Program-made: the position numbers and the translations under genes | Shown: one piece after another, positions 1-9,781 of the stretch | How positions within the stretch are numbered: position 1 is the first letter of the stretch | Layout of the letters: each line of letters begins with the position of its first letter | Assembly (NCBI GenBank): GCA_009908855.1 | Contig: JAAAOM010000007.1 | Coordinates: forward strand, 1-64,000 | Direction: 5' to 3' | Source: Bacteroidota bacterium | GTDB lineage: Bacteria > Bacteroidota > Bacteroidia > Bacteroidales > JAAAOM01 | Length of the DNA stretch: 64,000 nucleotides | Notes under the pieces: generated by a model | Seen by the model: only the letters and a program-made list of their open reading frames with translations | Database searches by the model: none | What the model was told of the DNA's origin: nothing

Positions 1-223
1 CGAGAAACGGGTGAATGACATGAACGATTCAGGTAAGAAAACAGTCATCAAAACATGGTCACGTCGTTCATTGATCACACCCGATTTTGTTGGCCATACT
101 GTAGCAGTGCATAACGGAAATAAATTTATACCGGTATACATCACTGAAAATATGGTTGGCCATAAATTGGGAGAATTTGCTCCTACAAGGACCTACAGAG
201 GTCATAGCGGAAACAGAAAATAA
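1..223 (+). CDS. rpsS: 30S ribosomal protein S19 (5'-truncated by window edge)
   Basis: The reading frame enters at base 2 (Glu-Lys-Arg) and has no start inside the window; the internal GTG at 11 is a Val codon, not the start. About 73 C-terminal residues are visible, including TWSRRS and the family signature [18 protein letters not shown]19 sits in the head of the small subunit next to S13 and contacts 16S rRNA. It is the first visible gene of the S10-spc-alpha block, 35 bp before rplV, in the usual order. The missing part should be roughly 15-20 residues. Confidence 0.97.
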   Translation, partial: EKRVNDMNDSGKKTVIKTWSRRSLITPDFVGHTVAVHNGNKFIPVYITENMVGHKLGEFAPTRTYRGHSGNRK

Positions 224-258
224 TGAAATAAGTACCATACTAATTATACAATATTAAA

Positions 259-681
259 ATGGGTGCCAGAAAAAGAAATAGAGCTGAAGAGCTGAAAGAA
301 GCCAGAAAAAATAAATATTACGCAGTTCTGCGGAATTGTCCTACCTCGCCTCGCAAGATGCGTCTTGTTGCGGATATGATCAGAGGTGAAGAAGTGAACC
401 GTGCACTGGACCTTTTGAAGTTTAGCTCTAAAGAAGCATCAAAAAGAGTTGAAAAACTCTTGTTGTCAGCCATTTCAAATTGGCAACAAAAAAACGAAGG
501 TGCAAGAATAGAAGACAGTAATCTGATTGTAAAAGAAATATTTGTTGACCAATCAAAAACGCTAAAACGAATTCAACCGGCCCCACAAGGGCGGGCTCAT
601 CGAATCCGCAAACGATCAAACCATGTAACTGTGGTAATAGATAGTGTGGCACAAGTTGAAACAACCGAAGAAACAAACTAA
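259..681 (+). CDS. rplV: 50S ribosomal protein L22
   Basis: 140 residues, about 30 longer than the E. coli protein because of a basic N-terminal extension (roughly residues 1-20) and an acidic tail ending in TTEETN. The core [14 protein letters not shown] and the tunnel-lining beta-hairpin segment [20 protein letters not shown] (about residues 107-126) are intact. L22 binds 23S rRNA and its hairpin lines the nascent-peptide exit tunnel. The ATG at 259 is the only start that retains the family N-terminus. Its stop is 3 bp before rpsC, implying tight co-translation. Confidence 0.98.
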   Translation: MGARKRNRAEELKEARKNKYYAVLRNCPTSPRKMRLVADMIRGEEVNRALDLLKFSSKEASKRVEKLLLSAISNWQQKNEGARIEDSNLIVKEIFVDQSKTLKRIQPAPQGRAHRIRKRSNHVTVVIDSVAQVETTEETN

Positions 682-684
682 TTC

Positions 685-1386
685 ATGGGACAGAAAGTAA
701 ATCCAATAGGTAATCGTTTAGGAATCATCAAAGGATGGGATTCCAACTGGTATGGTGGCAATGATTTTTCTGATAAAATTGTTGAAGACAATAAAATCAG
801 AGAATATCTGAATGCACGTTTGGCCAAAGCCAGTATTTCAAAAATTATTATTGAGCGCACATTGAAGCTTATCACTGTTACTGTTAACACTGCCCGTCCC
901 GGTATTATTATCGGTAAAGGAGGACAGGAAGTTGATAAACTGAAAGAAGAGCTTAAAAAGATTACCAAGAAAGAAGTTCAGATAAATATCTTTGAAGTAA
1001 AACGCCCTGAATTGGATGCTACCATCGTTGCAAATAACATTGCACGCCAGGTAGAAGGAAGGATATCTTACCGCAGGGCCATTAAAATGGCTATTGCCTC
1101 TACCATGCGAATGGGTGCAGAGGGTATTAAAGTATTGGTATCAGGTCGACTGGGCGGTGCTGAAATGGCACGTGCCGAAACCTATAAGGAAGGCAGAATT
1201 CCTTTGCATACACTGCGTGCCGATATTGACTACGCATTAGGCGAAGCCCTTACCAAAGTTGGTTTGATTGGTATAAAAGTATGGATATGTACAGGTGAAG
1301 TGTATGGAAAACGCGACCTGTCACCAAATATCGGAACCAAACAAACAAAACCGAAGGGCTTTCAGAAGAAAGGAAGAAAAAAGTAA
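685..1386 (+). CDS. rpsC: 30S ribosomal protein S3
   Basis: 233 residues, normal for S3. It begins [14 protein letters not shown], carries the type-2 KH RNA-binding loop PGIIIGKGG around residues 72-80, and has the S3 C-terminal domain with [13 protein letters not shown] and a lysine-rich end. It sits at the mRNA entry channel of the small subunit with S4 and S5. Starts 3 bp after the rplV stop and is followed by rplP at a 20-bp gap, as in other S10 operons. Confidence 0.98.
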   Translation: MGQKVNPIGNRLGIIKGWDSNWYGGNDFSDKIVEDNKIREYLNARLAKASISKIIIERTLKLITVTVNTARPGIIIGKGGQEVDKLKEELKKITKKEVQINIFEVKRPELDATIVANNIARQVEGRISYRRAIKMAIASTMRMGAEGIKVLVSGRLGGAEMARAETYKEGRIPLHTLRADIDYALGEALTKVGLIGIKVWICTGEVYGKRDLSPNIGTKQTKPKGFQKKGRKK

Positions 1387-1406
1387 ACTTTGATTAACAT
1401 AAGGTC

Positions 1407-1826
1407 ATGTTACAACCGAAAAAAGTAAAATATAGAAGACGACAGAAAGGCAGAATGAAGGGCAACGCCCAAAGAGGTAACCAACTGGCATTTGGTTCAT
1501 TTGGTATCAAGTCCCTGCAATCGCACTGGATAACAGGTCGTCAATTAGAAGCAGCAAGACAGGCTGTAACGCGTTACATGAAGCGTGAAGGACAAATCTG
1601 GATTCGTGTATTTCCCGATAAGCCTATTACCAAAAAGCCTGCAGAAGTGCGAATGGGTAAAGGTAAAGGAGCACCTGAAGGGTTTGTTGTACCGGTTACA
1701 CCAGGACGTATTATTATTGAAGCCGAAGGGGTACCCTTGGAAATAGCAAGAGAAGCTTTACGCCTGGCTGCCCAAAAATTACCGGTTACAACAAAGTTCA
1801 TTGTTCGTCGTGACTATGCAGAATAA
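1407..1826 (+). CDS. rplP: 50S ribosomal protein L16
   Basis: 139 residues, usual length. Recognised from the basic start [19 protein letters not shown] and the conserved [12 protein letters not shown] loop (about residues 82-93), followed by the [10 protein letters not shown] strand. L16 is a late assembly protein near the peptidyl transferase centre and the A-site tRNA elbow. Lies between rpsC and rpmC, the standard order. Confidence 0.98.
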   Translation: MLQPKKVKYRRRQKGRMKGNAQRGNQLAFGSFGIKSLQSHWITGRQLEAARQAVTRYMKREGQIWIRVFPDKPITKKPAEVRMGKGKGAPEGFVVPVTPGRIIIEAEGVPLEIAREALRLAAQKLPVTTKFIVRRDYAE

Positions 1827-1849
1827 TAAAACAGCAAATTAAGAAAACG

Positions 1850-2056
1850 ATGGAAAGTAAAGAAATACGTGAATTATCAATAAAGGAGATTGAGGAAAGA
1901 ATAGAGAATAACGAGCTGGCTTTGAAAAAAATGAAGCTTAATCATGCGGTTTCTCCTTTGGATAATCCTATGAAACTGAAAGAAAATAAAAAAACACTGG
2001 CCCGGTTAAAAACGATTTTAACCGAAAAGCAAAAAGCAGAAATAGCCGATAGTTAA
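1850..2056 (+). CDS. rpmC: 50S ribosomal protein L29
   Basis: 68 residues forming two predicted helices, ELSIKEIEERI... and a second containing ENKKTLARLKTIL, the normal L29 helical hairpin. It sits near the polypeptide exit site and helps form the docking platform for trigger factor and SRP. Short gaps on both sides (23 bp from rplP, 11 bp to rpsQ). Confidence 0.96.
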   Translation: MESKEIRELSIKEIEERIENNELALKKMKLNHAVSPLDNPMKLKENKKTLARLKTILTEKQKAEIADS

Positions 2057-2067
2057 TAGCTTGAACA

Positions 2068-2349
2068 ATGGAAAATCAAGAAAAACAAGAAGTTAAAACA
2101 AGAAACCTGAGGAAAGAGCGGGTAGGTGTGGTTACCAGCAACAAGATGCAGAAAAGCATTACCGTTGTGGTACGCAAAAAAGTGCAGCACCCCATTTATG
2201 GAAAGTTCGTGAATCAGAGTAAAAAATTCACGGTCCATGATGAAGAAAATACCTGTAACATTGGCGATACGGTTAAGATTATGGAAACGCGTCCGTTGAG
2301 CAAGAATAAAAGATGGCGTTTAGTTGAAATTATTGAAAGAGCTAAATAA
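2068..2349 (+). CDS. rpsQ: 30S ribosomal protein S17
   Basis: 93 residues with an OB-fold core starting at [20 protein letters not shown]. An N-terminal charged extension of about 12 residues precedes the core, with no other Met available in it. S17 is a primary 16S rRNA binder in the body of the subunit. Its stop is 2 bp before the rplN start, so translation is probably coupled. Confidence 0.97.
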   Translation: MENQEKQEVKTRNLRKERVGVVTSNKMQKSITVVVRKKVQHPIYGKFVNQSKKFTVHDEENTCNIGDTVKIMETRPLSKNKRWRLVEIIERAK

Positions 2350-2351
2350 TC

Positions 2352-2717
2352 ATGATACAACAAGAAAGCAGACTTTCGGTTGCAGATAATAGTGGTGCTA
2401 AAGAAGTATTGTGCATCAGAGTGCTGGGAGGTACAAAAAGAAGGTATGCCAGCATAGGAGACAAAATAGTAGTTTCCGTAAAATCAGCATTACCATCCAG
2501 TGATATTAAAAAAGGTACTGTGTCAAAAGCAGTTGTTGTGCGAACGCGTAAAGAAGTACGCCGGGTTGACGGATCGTATATCCGATTTGATGACAATGCA
2601 GTAGTGCTATTAAATAACACCGGTGAAATGCGGGGGACACGTATTTTTGGTCCGGTAGCTCGTGAATTACGAGACAGACACATGAAAATAGTATCACTGG
2701 CACCTGAAGTTTTATAA
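2352..2717 (+). CDS. rplN: 50S ribosomal protein L14
   Basis: 121 residues, standard length. Signature sequences: [19 protein letters not shown] at the N-terminus, the [16 protein letters not shown] strand and [13 protein letters not shown] near the C-terminus. L14 forms intersubunit contacts. Follows rpsQ after 2 bp and precedes rplX by 14 bp. Confidence 0.98.
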   Translation: MIQQESRLSVADNSGAKEVLCIRVLGGTKRRYASIGDKIVVSVKSALPSSDIKKGTVSKAVVVRTRKEVRRVDGSYIRFDDNAVVLLNNTGEMRGTRIFGPVARELRDRHMKIVSLAPEVL

Positions 2718-2731
2718 AAAATGTAATTGAA

Positions 2732-3055
2732 ATGCAGAAAAAATTACACATAAAAAAAGGAGATACCGTAGCCGTTATTGCAGGCGAAAGCAAAGGACAG
2801 CAAGGACGCGTACTGGAAGTATTTCGTAAAAATAATCGCGCTATTGTGGAAGGAATTAATATGATTTCTAAACATACCAAACCAAATGCCAAAAATCCAC
2901 AAGGCGGAATTGTTAAACAGGAAGCACCAATTCATATTTCCAATTTAATGGTAGTTGATCCTTCATCAGGTAATGCAACCAGAATAGGAAGACGATTAAA
3001 CGATAAAAATAAGTTGGTTCGATACGCTAAAAAATCAGGAGAGGAGATTAAGTAA
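2732..3055 (+). CDS. rplX: 50S ribosomal protein L24
   Basis: 107 residues with an N-terminal KOW motif ([18 protein letters not shown], about residues 8-25). L24 is an assembly-initiating 23S rRNA binder near the exit tunnel. The final base of its TAA stop is also the first base of the rplE ATG (TAATG, position 3055), a one-base overlap typical of coupled translation. Confidence 0.97.
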   Translation: MQKKLHIKKGDTVAVIAGESKGQQGRVLEVFRKNNRAIVEGINMISKHTKPNAKNPQGGIVKQEAPIHISNLMVVDPSSGNATRIGRRLNDKNKLVRYAKKSGEEIK

Positions 3056-3612
3056 TGAACTACATGCCTACATTAAAGACAAGATATCGTGAGAATATCA
3101 TCCCGGCACTTCGTAAAGAGTTCAGTTACGAAAATGTTATGCAAGTGCCTGTACTGAAAAAAATTACCATTAATCAGGGTGTTGGTAAAGCAGTGGCCGA
3201 TAAAAAAATGATTGATACCGCGTTGGAAGAGCTTACTAACATTGCAGGACAAAAGGCGATACTAACTTATTCGAAAAAAGATATTTCAAACTTTAAATTA
3301 CGTCGTGGTATGCCTATTGGCGTGAAGGTTACCTTACGTCAGGAAAGAATGTATGAATTTCTTGAAAGACTAATAAATGTAGCTTTACCACGTATACGTG
3401 ATTTCAAAGGAATAAATACCAAGCTTGACGGTAGAGGAAACTACACATTGGGAATATCAGAGCAGATTATTTTTCCAGAGATTGACATTGATAAAATCGA
3501 CAAAATCATGGGAATGGAAATTACTTTTGTAACCTCTGCAAATACCGATGAAGAAGCGTATGCTTTACTAAGAGAGTTTGGATTACCATTTAAATCTGAT
3601 AATAAGAACTAG
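3055..3612 (+). CDS. rplE: 50S ribosomal protein L5
   Basis: 185 residues, normal for bacterial L5. Diagnostic segments are [31 protein letters not shown] and [19 protein letters not shown]5 binds 5S rRNA and contacts the P-site tRNA. The ATG at 3055 overlaps the rplX stop by one base; an in-frame ATG at 3064 (residue 4) is an alternative start that the sequence does not exclude. Confidence 0.98.
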   Translation: MNYMPTLKTRYRENIIPALRKEFSYENVMQVPVLKKITINQGVGKAVADKKMIDTALEELTNIAGQKAILTYSKKDISNFKLRRGMPIGVKVTLRQERMYEFLERLINVALPRIRDFKGINTKLDGRGNYTLGISEQIIFPEIDIDKIDKIMGMEITFVTSANTDEEAYALLREFGLPFKSDNKN

Positions 3613-3618
3613 AACAAT

Positions 3619-3888
3619 ATGTCTAAAGAATCAATGAAAGCCCGCGAGGTAAAGCGGAAAAAATTAGTTGATAAGTATGCTGCAAAGCGTGCCAAACTTA
3701 AGGCTGAAGGTGATTATCAAGCATTAAGCCGCATACCGCGAAACTCCAATCCAAATCGATTGAGAAATCGTTGTAAATTAACCGGACGCCCGAGAGGGTA
3801 TATGCGACAGTTTGGTATTAGCCGGATACAATTTAGAGAAATGGCATCACAAGGATTGATTCCTGGTGTGAAAAAAGCAAGTTGGTAA
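3619..3888 (+). CDS. rpsN: 30S ribosomal protein S14, zinc-free form
   Basis: 89 residues, the long zinc-independent (C-minus) class. It has a single Cys ([20 protein letters not shown]) and lacks the two CxxC pairs of the short zinc form. S14 lies in the small-subunit head near S3, S10 and S19. Starts 6 bp after rplE. With the Cys-free S4 and the Cys-poor L36 nearby, it points to a zinc-sparing ribosome in this operon. Confidence 0.98.
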   Translation: MSKESMKAREVKRKKLVDKYAAKRAKLKAEGDYQALSRIPRNSNPNRLRNRCKLTGRPRGYMRQFGISRIQFREMASQGLIPGVKKASW

Positions 3889-3908
3889 AATTAATACGAT
3901 AAAGAAAA

Positions 3909-4304
3909 ATGACTGATCCAATAGCAGATTACCTAACAAGGATTAGGAATGCGGTGAAAGCCAGGCACCGGATTGTAAATATACCTGCATCTAATTTAAA
4001 AAAGGATATCACACGTATTCTTCATGACAAAGGGTATATTCTGAATTATAAATTTGAAGACGACGGATTGCAAGGAAAAATTAAAATTGCACTTAAATAC
4101 AATCCGGAAAATAAAATTCCTGCCATAAAAAAAATTGAGCGGGTAAGTCGGCCGGGACTGAGAAAATATTGTAATCATAATGAAATACCCCGCGTATTGA
4201 ATGGTCTGGGCGTTGCTATTTTGAGCACATCAAAAGGTGTAATGACCGACAAAGAAGCGAATAAAGAAAACGTGGGGGGAGAAATAGTTTGTTACGTACA
4301 TTAA
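3909..4304 (+). CDS. rpsH: 30S ribosomal protein S8
   Basis: 131 residues, typical. Begins MTDPIADYLTRIRNAVKA and has the C-terminal signature RVLNGLGVAILSTSKGVMTD, ending GGEIVCYVH. S8 is a primary binder of 16S rRNA helix 21; in E. coli it is the translational repressor of the spc operon, but nothing here shows whether that holds in this organism. Lies between rpsN and rplF. Confidence 0.98.
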   Translation: MTDPIADYLTRIRNAVKARHRIVNIPASNLKKDITRILHDKGYILNYKFEDDGLQGKIKIALKYNPENKIPAIKKIERVSRPGLRKYCNHNEIPRVLNGLGVAILSTSKGVMTDKEANKENVGGEIVCYVH

Positions 4305-4323
4305 TAATAAAAGGATCTGAGAT

Positions 4324-4884
4324 ATGTCACGGATAGGAATATCACCCGTTAAAATACCAGAAGGTGTTACTGTTAACATAACCAATGATAACACCGTGGA
4401 AGTAAAAGGTAAACTTGGCGAAATAGCCCAAAAAGTTGATCCTGATATGAAAGTAGAAGTAAATGGTGATAACGAAGTTATTGTAAGCCGTCCCACAGAA
4501 CAAAAGCGCCATAAATCGATGCATGGCCTGTACAGGGCTATCATTGCCAATATGGTACATGGCGTATCCGAAGGATTCCGGATAAAGCAGGAATTTGTTG
4601 GAGTGGGTTATCGTGCTGAATCAAAAGGGCAAATATTACAAATGAGCATCGGGTATTCTCACGATATTCATTTTGAAATACCCAAAGAGGTAAAAGTAGA
4701 AGCGGTGACAGAAAAAAGGTCCAATCCGGTTGTAACATTAACAAGTCATAATAAACAACTATTGGGTCAGGTAGCGGCCAAACTACGTTCGTTAAGGCCA
4801 CCCGAACCATACAAAGGAAAAGGTATTAAATTTGTGGGTGAAAACATCCGTAAAAAAGCTGGTAAAGCTGCTAATGTTAAATAA
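4324..4884 (+). CDS. rplF: 50S ribosomal protein L6
   Basis: 186 residues, slightly above the usual 177. Start MSRIGISPVKIPEGV is typical. The second domain carries the conserved RPPEPYKGKGIKF segment near residues 160-172. L6 sits near the factor-binding site and sarcin-ricin loop. Gaps are about 19 bp on both sides. Confidence 0.98.
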   Translation: MSRIGISPVKIPEGVTVNITNDNTVEVKGKLGEIAQKVDPDMKVEVNGDNEVIVSRPTEQKRHKSMHGLYRAIIANMVHGVSEGFRIKQEFVGVGYRAESKGQILQMSIGYSHDIHFEIPKEVKVEAVTEKRSNPVVTLTSHNKQLLGQVAAKLRSLRPPEPYKGKGIKFVGENIRKKAGKAANVK

Positions 4885-4902
4885 TAGATAAAGCATTGTG
4901 TC

Positions 4903-5262
4903 ATGCCATTAAGTAAGCGCGAAAGAAGAATAAAAATAAAAAGCCGTATACGCAGGAAATTATACGGTACGGCTGATAAACCCCGATTTTCGGTATATCG
5001 GAGTAATAAACAAATATACGCCCAGTTTATCGATGATGATTCAGGTAAAACTTTGTTTGGTGTATCATCGCTGGAGAAAGAAATTTTGGATAAAAAAGAC
5101 GTTTCTAAAAAAGAACAAGCTCGTATGGTAGGTGAACTGGCTGCTAAAACAGCCAAAGAGAAAGGGGTGGAGAATGTTGTTTTTGACCGAAACGGTTATT
5201 TGTATCACGGAAGGGTTCAATCACTAGCTGACGCAGCTCGCGAAGGTGGGTTAAAATTCTAA
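4903..5262 (+). CDS. rplR: 50S ribosomal protein L18
   Basis: 119 residues, typical. Basic N-terminus ([18 protein letters not shown]) followed by [19 protein letters not shown] and the C-terminal [24 protein letters not shown]18 binds 5S rRNA together with L5. Its stop is only 7 bp before rpsE. Confidence 0.98.
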   Translation: MPLSKRERRIKIKSRIRRKLYGTADKPRFSVYRSNKQIYAQFIDDDSGKTLFGVSSLEKEILDKKDVSKKEQARMVGELAAKTAKEKGVENVVFDRNGYLYHGRVQSLADAAREGGLKF

Positions 5263-5269
5263 GCAAACT

Positions 5270-5794
5270 ATGTCAACAACAAACAAAAGCATTAGAAAAG
5301 TAAAAACAAGCGATCTTGACCTTAAAGACAGGTTGGTGAGCATACAGCGTGTAACAAAGGTTACCAAAGGAGGTAGAACTTTTAGCTTTTCTGCCATTGT
5401 AATTGTAGGTAACGAAGACGGAATAGTTGGGTATGGTCTGGGTAAGGCCAATGAGGTTACAACAGCCATTGCAAAAGGGATTGAAGATGCCAAGAAAAAT
5501 TTAATCAGAGTGCCAATCCTGAAAGGAACAATCCCCCATGAACAATTGTCGAAATATGGCGGAGCAACTGTATATATGAAACCAGCCTCTTCCGGTACCG
5601 GTGTAAAAGCAGGGGGTGCCATGCGCGCAGTGCTCGAATCAGTGGGTGTAACGGATGTACTTGCTAAATCAAAAGGTTCATCAAATCCCCACAACCTGGT
5701 AAAAGCAACTTTTCATGCACTTACTGAATTGCGTGATGCATACATGGTTTCGCAACAACGAAATATAGCGTTGGAAAAAGTATTTAACGGATAA
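5270..5794 (+). CDS. rpsE: 30S ribosomal protein S5
   Basis: 174 residues, normal. The double-stranded RNA-binding part contains the [17 protein letters not shown] strand-loop and [10 protein letters not shown]. The C-terminal half has [20 protein letters not shown], where known S5 proteins contact S8 and 16S rRNA. S5 and S4 set decoding accuracy at the mRNA entrance. Between rplR and rpmD. Confidence 0.98.
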   Translation: MSTTNKSIRKVKTSDLDLKDRLVSIQRVTKVTKGGRTFSFSAIVIVGNEDGIVGYGLGKANEVTTAIAKGIEDAKKNLIRVPILKGTIPHEQLSKYGGATVYMKPASSGTGVKAGGAMRAVLESVGVTDVLAKSKGSSNPHNLVKATFHALTELRDAYMVSQQRNIALEKVFNG

Positions 5795-5810
5795 AAGTAT
5801 TTAAGTCAAC

Positions 5811-5990
5811 ATGGCTAAGATTAAGATAACACAAACCAAGAGTAAAATTGGTAGTACGCAGAGACAGAAAAAAACACTCCAGGCATTAGGATTGAAAAAA
5901 ACAAACAGCTCTGCCGAACATGAAGCCACTCCGCAGGTATTAGGAATGGTTAATAAAGTACGTCATTTGGTTGATGTAAAAGAAATTTAA
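5811..5990 (+). CDS. rpmD: 50S ribosomal protein L30
   Basis: A 59-residue gene read by eye between rpsE and rplO. It starts MAKIKITQTKSKIGSTQRQK, has the conserved TLQALGLKK turn at about residues 22-30, and ends VNKVRHLVDVKEI before TAA. Length, sequence and position all match bacterial L30, a small surface protein of the large subunit. Confidence 0.97.
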   Translation: MAKIKITQTKSKIGSTQRQKKTLQALGLKKTNSSAEHEATPQVLGMVNKVRHLVDVKEI

Positions 5991-6022
5991 AAGAAGTGTC
6001 GAAATTTAGAGTTTAAGAAATA

Positions 6023-6469
6023 ATGGACCTAAGTAATTTAAAACCAGCAAAAGGATCGATAAAACAAAAGAAAAGGATAGGCCGTGGCCAGGGATCAGGT
6101 AAGGGCGGTACTTCTACACGTGGTCATAAAGGTGCACAGTCGCGCTCCGGTTATTCCCGAAAAATTGGTTTTGAAGGTGGTCAGATGCCATTACAGCGCC
6201 GTGTGCCTAAATATGGTTTTAGGAACATCAATCGGGTTGAATATAAAGCTGTTAATATTTCAACCTTACAGGAATTGGCCGATAAGAAAAAGATAACCGA
6301 TATTGATATACAAACCCTCAGAGATGCTGGTCTGGTGTCAAAAAATGACCTGGTGAAAATTTTAGGAAACGGTGAATTGAAAACCCAACTAAATGTGAAA
6401 GCCCATGCTTTCTCTAAATCAGCCATCGAAGCAATTGAAGCACAACAAGGCACGGCTCAAAAAATTTAA
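6023..6469 (+). CDS. rplO: 50S ribosomal protein L15
   Basis: 148 residues. The Gly/Arg/Lys-rich N-terminal tail (RIGRGQGSGKGGTSTRGHKG, residues 19-38) is diagnostic, as is FEGGQMPLQRRVPKYGF. L15 is a late-assembly large-subunit protein whose tail penetrates 23S rRNA. Ends 6 bp before secY, the conserved rplO-secY pairing. Confidence 0.98.
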   Translation: MDLSNLKPAKGSIKQKKRIGRGQGSGKGGTSTRGHKGAQSRSGYSRKIGFEGGQMPLQRRVPKYGFRNINRVEYKAVNISTLQELADKKKITDIDIQTLRDAGLVSKNDLVKILGNGELKTQLNVKAHAFSKSAIEAIEAQQGTAQKI

Positions 6470-6475
6470 TTCAGC

Positions 6476-7795
6476 ATGAAAAAATTGATTGATACCATAA
6501 AGAACATTTATAAAATTGAGGACTTACGCCAACGGATTCTCTACACACTGGGTATATTGCTTATTTATCGTTTAGGTACTAAAGTTGTATTACCAGGTGT
6601 TGATCCTTCCAGACTTGATTTGCTGCAAAGCAAAACACAGGATGGGGTATTGGGTTTGCTGGATATGTTTTCAGGGGGAGCGTTCTCGAATGCCTCTGTG
6701 TTTGCATTGGGTATCATGCCTTATATTTCGGCCTCTATTGTTGTACAGTTATTGGGAATAGCAGTTCCTTATTTCCAACGCCTGCAAAAAGAGGGTGAAA
6801 GCGGTCGCAAAAAATTAAATCAAATAACCAGGTATCTCACATTGGGTATACTCATTTTACAGGGACCAACCTACTTAACACAGATTCCCGTTGAAGCAAG
6901 GGTTATTCCCGGTGCCTTTTTTGTAATATCATCCGTAATTATACTTGCCACCGGAACTATGTTTGTTATGTGGCTGGGTGAGCGAATAACCGATAAAGGT
7001 ATTGGAAATGGCATCTCACTGATTATTATGATTGGTATCATTGCACGATTGCCATTCTCTTTAACGGCTGAATTTGGTGCACGTGTAGAGCAGGGCGGAT
7101 TGGTTGCGTTCTTGATTGAACTGGTCTTCCTGTTTATTGTCTTTACCTTAACCATTTTGCTGGTGCAGGGCACAAGACGAATACCCGTTCAGTATGCCAA
7201 ACGAATTGTCGGGAATAAACAATATGGAGGTGTACGGCAATACCTGCCGTTAAAAGTAAATGCATCAGGTGTTATGCCTATTATATTTGCACAGGCATTG
7301 ATGTTTTTACCACTTACATTAAGCCAGTTTGGAGAGGGCGGATCGGCATTTGCAGCGGCATTCTCCGATTTTACCGGGTTTTGGTATAATTTTGTATTCG
7401 CTGTATTGATTATACTTTTTACCTATTTTTACACAGCCATTACCATAAATCCGGCTCAGATGGCTGAGGAAATGAAAAAGAATGGCGGTTTTATTCCGGG
7501 TGTTAAACCAGGAAAGAAAACAGCTGAATTTTTAGATACGGTCATGTCCAGAATTACTTTACCAGGGTCTATTTTTCTGGCACTGGTAGCCATTATGCCT
7601 GCATTTGCTATGATAGCAGGAGTTAACAGTCAGTTTGCTCAGTTTTATGGCGGAACATCATTGCTTATTATGGTGGGTGTAATACTGGATACATTGCAGC
7701 AAATAGAAAGTCATTTATTAATGCGTCATTACGACGGATTAATGAAATCAGGCCGCATTAAAGGCCGAACAGGCAGCATTGGTGCTGCTATTTAA
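6476..7795 (+). CDS. secY: Protein translocase subunit SecY
   Basis: 439 residues with ten predicted membrane segments. It is the channel of the SecYEG translocase in the inner membrane. Visible family features: LPGVDPSRLD near residue 40, the plug-region Gly/Ser stretch LDMFSGGAFSNASVFALG, QRLQKEGESGRKK in the first cytosolic loop, the RRIPVQYAKR SecA/ribosome-contact loop near residue 238, and PGKKTAEFL. The stop shares its last base with an ATG at 7795. No adk gene lies between secY and map. Confidence 0.98.
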   Translation: MKKLIDTIKNIYKIEDLRQRILYTLGILLIYRLGTKVVLPGVDPSRLDLLQSKTQDGVLGLLDMFSGGAFSNASVFALGIMPYISASIVVQLLGIAVPYFQRLQKEGESGRKKLNQITRYLTLGILILQGPTYLTQIPVEARVIPGAFFVISSVIILATGTMFVMWLGERITDKGIGNGISLIIMIGIIARLPFSLTAEFGARVEQGGLVAFLIELVFLFIVFTLTILLVQGTRRIPVQYAKRIVGNKQYGGVRQYLPLKVNASGVMPIIFAQALMFLPLTLSQFGEGGSAFAAAFSDFTGFWYNFVFAVLIILFTYFYTAITINPAQMAEEMKKNGGFIPGVKPGKKTAEFLDTVMSRITLPGSIFLALVAIMPAFAMIAGVNSQFAQFYGGTSLLIMVGVILDTLQQIESHLLMRHYDGLMKSGRIKGRTGSIGAAI

Positions 7796-7815
7796 TGCAG
7801 GAGAAGCGTTCTTTG

Positions 7816-8589
7816 ATGATTGTTTATAAAACAGAAGAAGAAATAGAACTGCTAAAAGCCAGTAACGAATTAGTCTCAAAAACGTTGGGGGAAGTTGCAA
7901 AACGCATCAGACCCGGAGTTACAACTAAAGAACTGGACAAAATAGCAGAAGAATATATACAGGATCATGGAGCAAAACCCGGATTTAAAGGGTACCAGGG
8001 ATTTCCCAATGTATTGTGTACATCAGTTAATAATCAGGTGGTACACGGAATCCCGAATGATCAGCCCCTAAAGGAAGGCGACATTGTTTCCATTGATTGC
8101 GGCGTTCTTTTAAATGAATATTATGGCGATTCAGCTTACACTTTTAAAATTGGTACAGTGAGTGAGGCCATTGACAAGTTGCTGGAGATTACCAAAGCAT
8201 CATTGTATATGGGTATTGAACAGGCTATTGAAGGAAACCGGGTTGGAGATATTGGATATGCCATACAAAATTATTGCGAAGCGCAGGGTTTTTCGGTTGT
8301 ACGGGAAATGGTTGGACATGGTTTAGGAAAATCATTGCATGAATCACCCGAGATTCCGAATTATGGCAAAAGAGGCAGAGGATCGAAACTAAAAAGAGGA
8401 TTGGTAATTTGCATAGAGCCGATGATAAACCTGGGACGCAAGGATATTGTGCAGGAAAAAGACGGCTGGACGATCCGAACGTTCGATAAAAAACCATCAG
8501 CCCATTATGAGCTGGCGGTTGCCGTGAACAAAGGGAAGGCAGAAACATTATCGACGTTTAAATATATAGAAGAAGCATTGAAAAACTAA
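7816..8589 (+). CDS. map: Methionine aminopeptidase, type I
   Basis: About 257 residues. Removes the initiator Met from nascent proteins. All five metal ligands of the pita-bread fold are in place: Asp in SIDCG, Asp in YYGDSA, His in [12 protein letters not shown], Glu in CIEPMINLG and Glu in HYELAVAV. The open frame begins at an ATG at 7795 overlapping the secY stop, but family alignment begins at [13 protein letters not shown], so I chose the ATG at 7816, which has AGGAG 12 bp upstream. Type Ia size: no N-terminal zinc-finger extension. Confidence 0.96.
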   Translation: MIVYKTEEEIELLKASNELVSKTLGEVAKRIRPGVTTKELDKIAEEYIQDHGAKPGFKGYQGFPNVLCTSVNNQVVHGIPNDQPLKEGDIVSIDCGVLLNEYYGDSAYTFKIGTVSEAIDKLLEITKASLYMGIEQAIEGNRVGDIGYAIQNYCEAQGFSVVREMVGHGLGKSLHESPEIPNYGKRGRGSKLKRGLVICIEPMINLGRKDIVQEKDGWTIRTFDKKPSAHYELAVAVNKGKAETLSTFKYIEEALKN

Positions 8590-8597
8590 AATATTTT

Positions 8598-8816
8598 ATG
8601 GCGAAACAACCTTCAATCGAACAAGATGGAGTAATAACCGAAGCACTGTCAAATGCAATGTTCAGGGTGGAGCTTCAAAACGGACACATTATCACTGCGC
8701 ATATATCCGGAAAAATGCGGATGCATTACATAAAAATATTGCCCGGAGATAAGGTGAAAGTTGAAATGTCGCCATACGACTTAACAAAAGGAAGAATAAC
8801 ATATAGATATAAATAA
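8598..8816 (+). CDS. infA: Translation initiation factor IF-1
   Basis: 72 residues, the exact family length, a single OB-fold S1 domain. [29 protein letters not shown] and the C-terminal [10 protein letters not shown] are characteristic. IF-1 blocks the A site during 30S initiation. Located between map and rpmJ, 8 bp after map. Confidence 0.98.
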   Translation: MAKQPSIEQDGVITEALSNAMFRVELQNGHIITAHISGKMRMHYIKILPGDKVKVEMSPYDLTKGRITYRYK

Positions 8817-8824
8817 TCGCAGAG

Positions 8825-8941
8825 ATGAAAATACGAGCATCAGTAAAAAAGCGAAGTTCAGACTGCAAAGTAGTCAGACGAAAAGGTAAAGTTTATGTAA
8901 TAAACAAAAAGAATCCCAAATTCAAACAACGACAGGGATAA
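8825..8941 (+). CDS. rpmJ: 50S ribosomal protein L36, zinc-free form
   Basis: A 38-residue gene: starts [20 protein letters not shown], ends NPKFKQRQG. Of the four zinc ligands of the classical form (Cys11, Cys14, Cys27, His33) only Cys14 is retained; position 11 is Ser and the others are replaced. This is the C-minus form common in Bacteroidota. Lies 8 bp after infA and 34 bp before rpsM. Confidence 0.97.
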   Translation: MKIRASVKKRSSDCKVVRRKGKVYVINKKNPKFKQRQG

Positions 8942-8975
8942 ACTAAATTGAAAATCTATTTAAGATACAAATAAT

Positions 8976-9353
8976 ATGGCAAGAATAGTAGGTGTCGATT
9001 TACCACGTGAAAAAAGAGGAGAAGTAGGATTAACCTACATCTTCGGCATTGGACGTAGCAGTGCCAGAACCATCCTTGAAAAAGCAGGTGTTGATTTCAG
9101 TGTGAAGGTGAAAGACTGGAACGATGATCAGTTGTCAACTATCCGAAGAGTTGTAAACGAAGAATTTAAGGTAGAAGGTGAGCTGCGTTCTCTGGTACAA
9201 ATGAACATCAAAAGGCTGATGGACATTGGTTGTTACAGAGGTATCCGTCATCGTATCGGGCTTCCTGTACGCGGTCAGAGCACAAAAAACAATGCCAGAA
9301 CACGTAAGGGTAGAAGAAAAACCGTTGCAAATAAAAAGAAAGCTACTAAATAG
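8976..9353 (+). CDS. rpsM: 30S ribosomal protein S13
   Basis: 125 residues. N-terminal [26 protein letters not shown], the helix-two-turn-helix region and the C-terminal basic tail ([18 protein letters not shown]) match S13. S13 contacts S19, 16S rRNA and large-subunit bridges in the head. First ribosomal gene of the alpha operon, 11 bp before rpsK. Confidence 0.98.
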   Translation: MARIVGVDLPREKRGEVGLTYIFGIGRSSARTILEKAGVDFSVKVKDWNDDQLSTIRRVVNEEFKVEGELRSLVQMNIKRLMDIGCYRGIRHRIGLPVRGQSTKNNARTRKGRRKTVANKKKATK

Positions 9354-9364
9354 GAATTAACATT

Positions 9365-9754
9365 ATGGCAAAGAAGTCAGGAACTCAAAAAAAACGAGTA
9401 GTAAAGGTAGAACCAACGGGAGAAGCACATATCCATGCTTCTTTCAATAATGTCATAATCTCGTTAACCAATAACGACGGACAGGTAATTTCGTGGTCAT
9501 CAGCCGGAAAAATGGGATTCAAAGGTTCTAAAAAAAACACTCCCTATGCTGCTCAAATGGCAGCACAAGACTGCTCTAAAATCGCTTACGATTTGGGCCT
9601 GAGAAAGGTAAAAGTATTTGTAAAAGGCCCTGGTTCCGGTAGGGAATCAGCAATCCGTACTATTCATACATCAGGTATTGAGGTATCGGAAATTGTAGAC
9701 GTAACACCATTGCCGCACAATGGTTGTCGTCCGCCTAAACACCGCAGAGTATAA
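9365..9754 (+). CDS. rpsK: 30S ribosomal protein S11
   Basis: 129 residues. [21 protein letters not shown], the [17 protein letters not shown] segment and the C-terminal [13 protein letters not shown] are diagnostic. S11 lies on the platform near the mRNA exit channel. Sits in the conserved rpsM-rpsK-rpsD-rpoA-rplQ order. Confidence 0.98.
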   Translation: MAKKSGTQKKRVVKVEPTGEAHIHASFNNVIISLTNNDGQVISWSSAGKMGFKGSKKNTPYAAQMAAQDCSKIAYDLGLRKVKVFVKGPGSGRESAIRTIHTSGIEVSEIVDVTPLPHNGCRPPKHRRV

Positions 9755-9781
9755 TATTTTAACACAATAAAGCTAGTTTAA

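Noticed and set aside
678..968. - strand frames opposite rpsC and other ribosomal genes
   Set aside because: Shadows of real genes; no start context and no independent protein features.
7795..7815. Upstream ATG of map overlapping the secY stop
   Set aside because: Adds seven residues not found in the family; the ATG at 7816 matches the usual N-terminus, though the overlap makes it possible.
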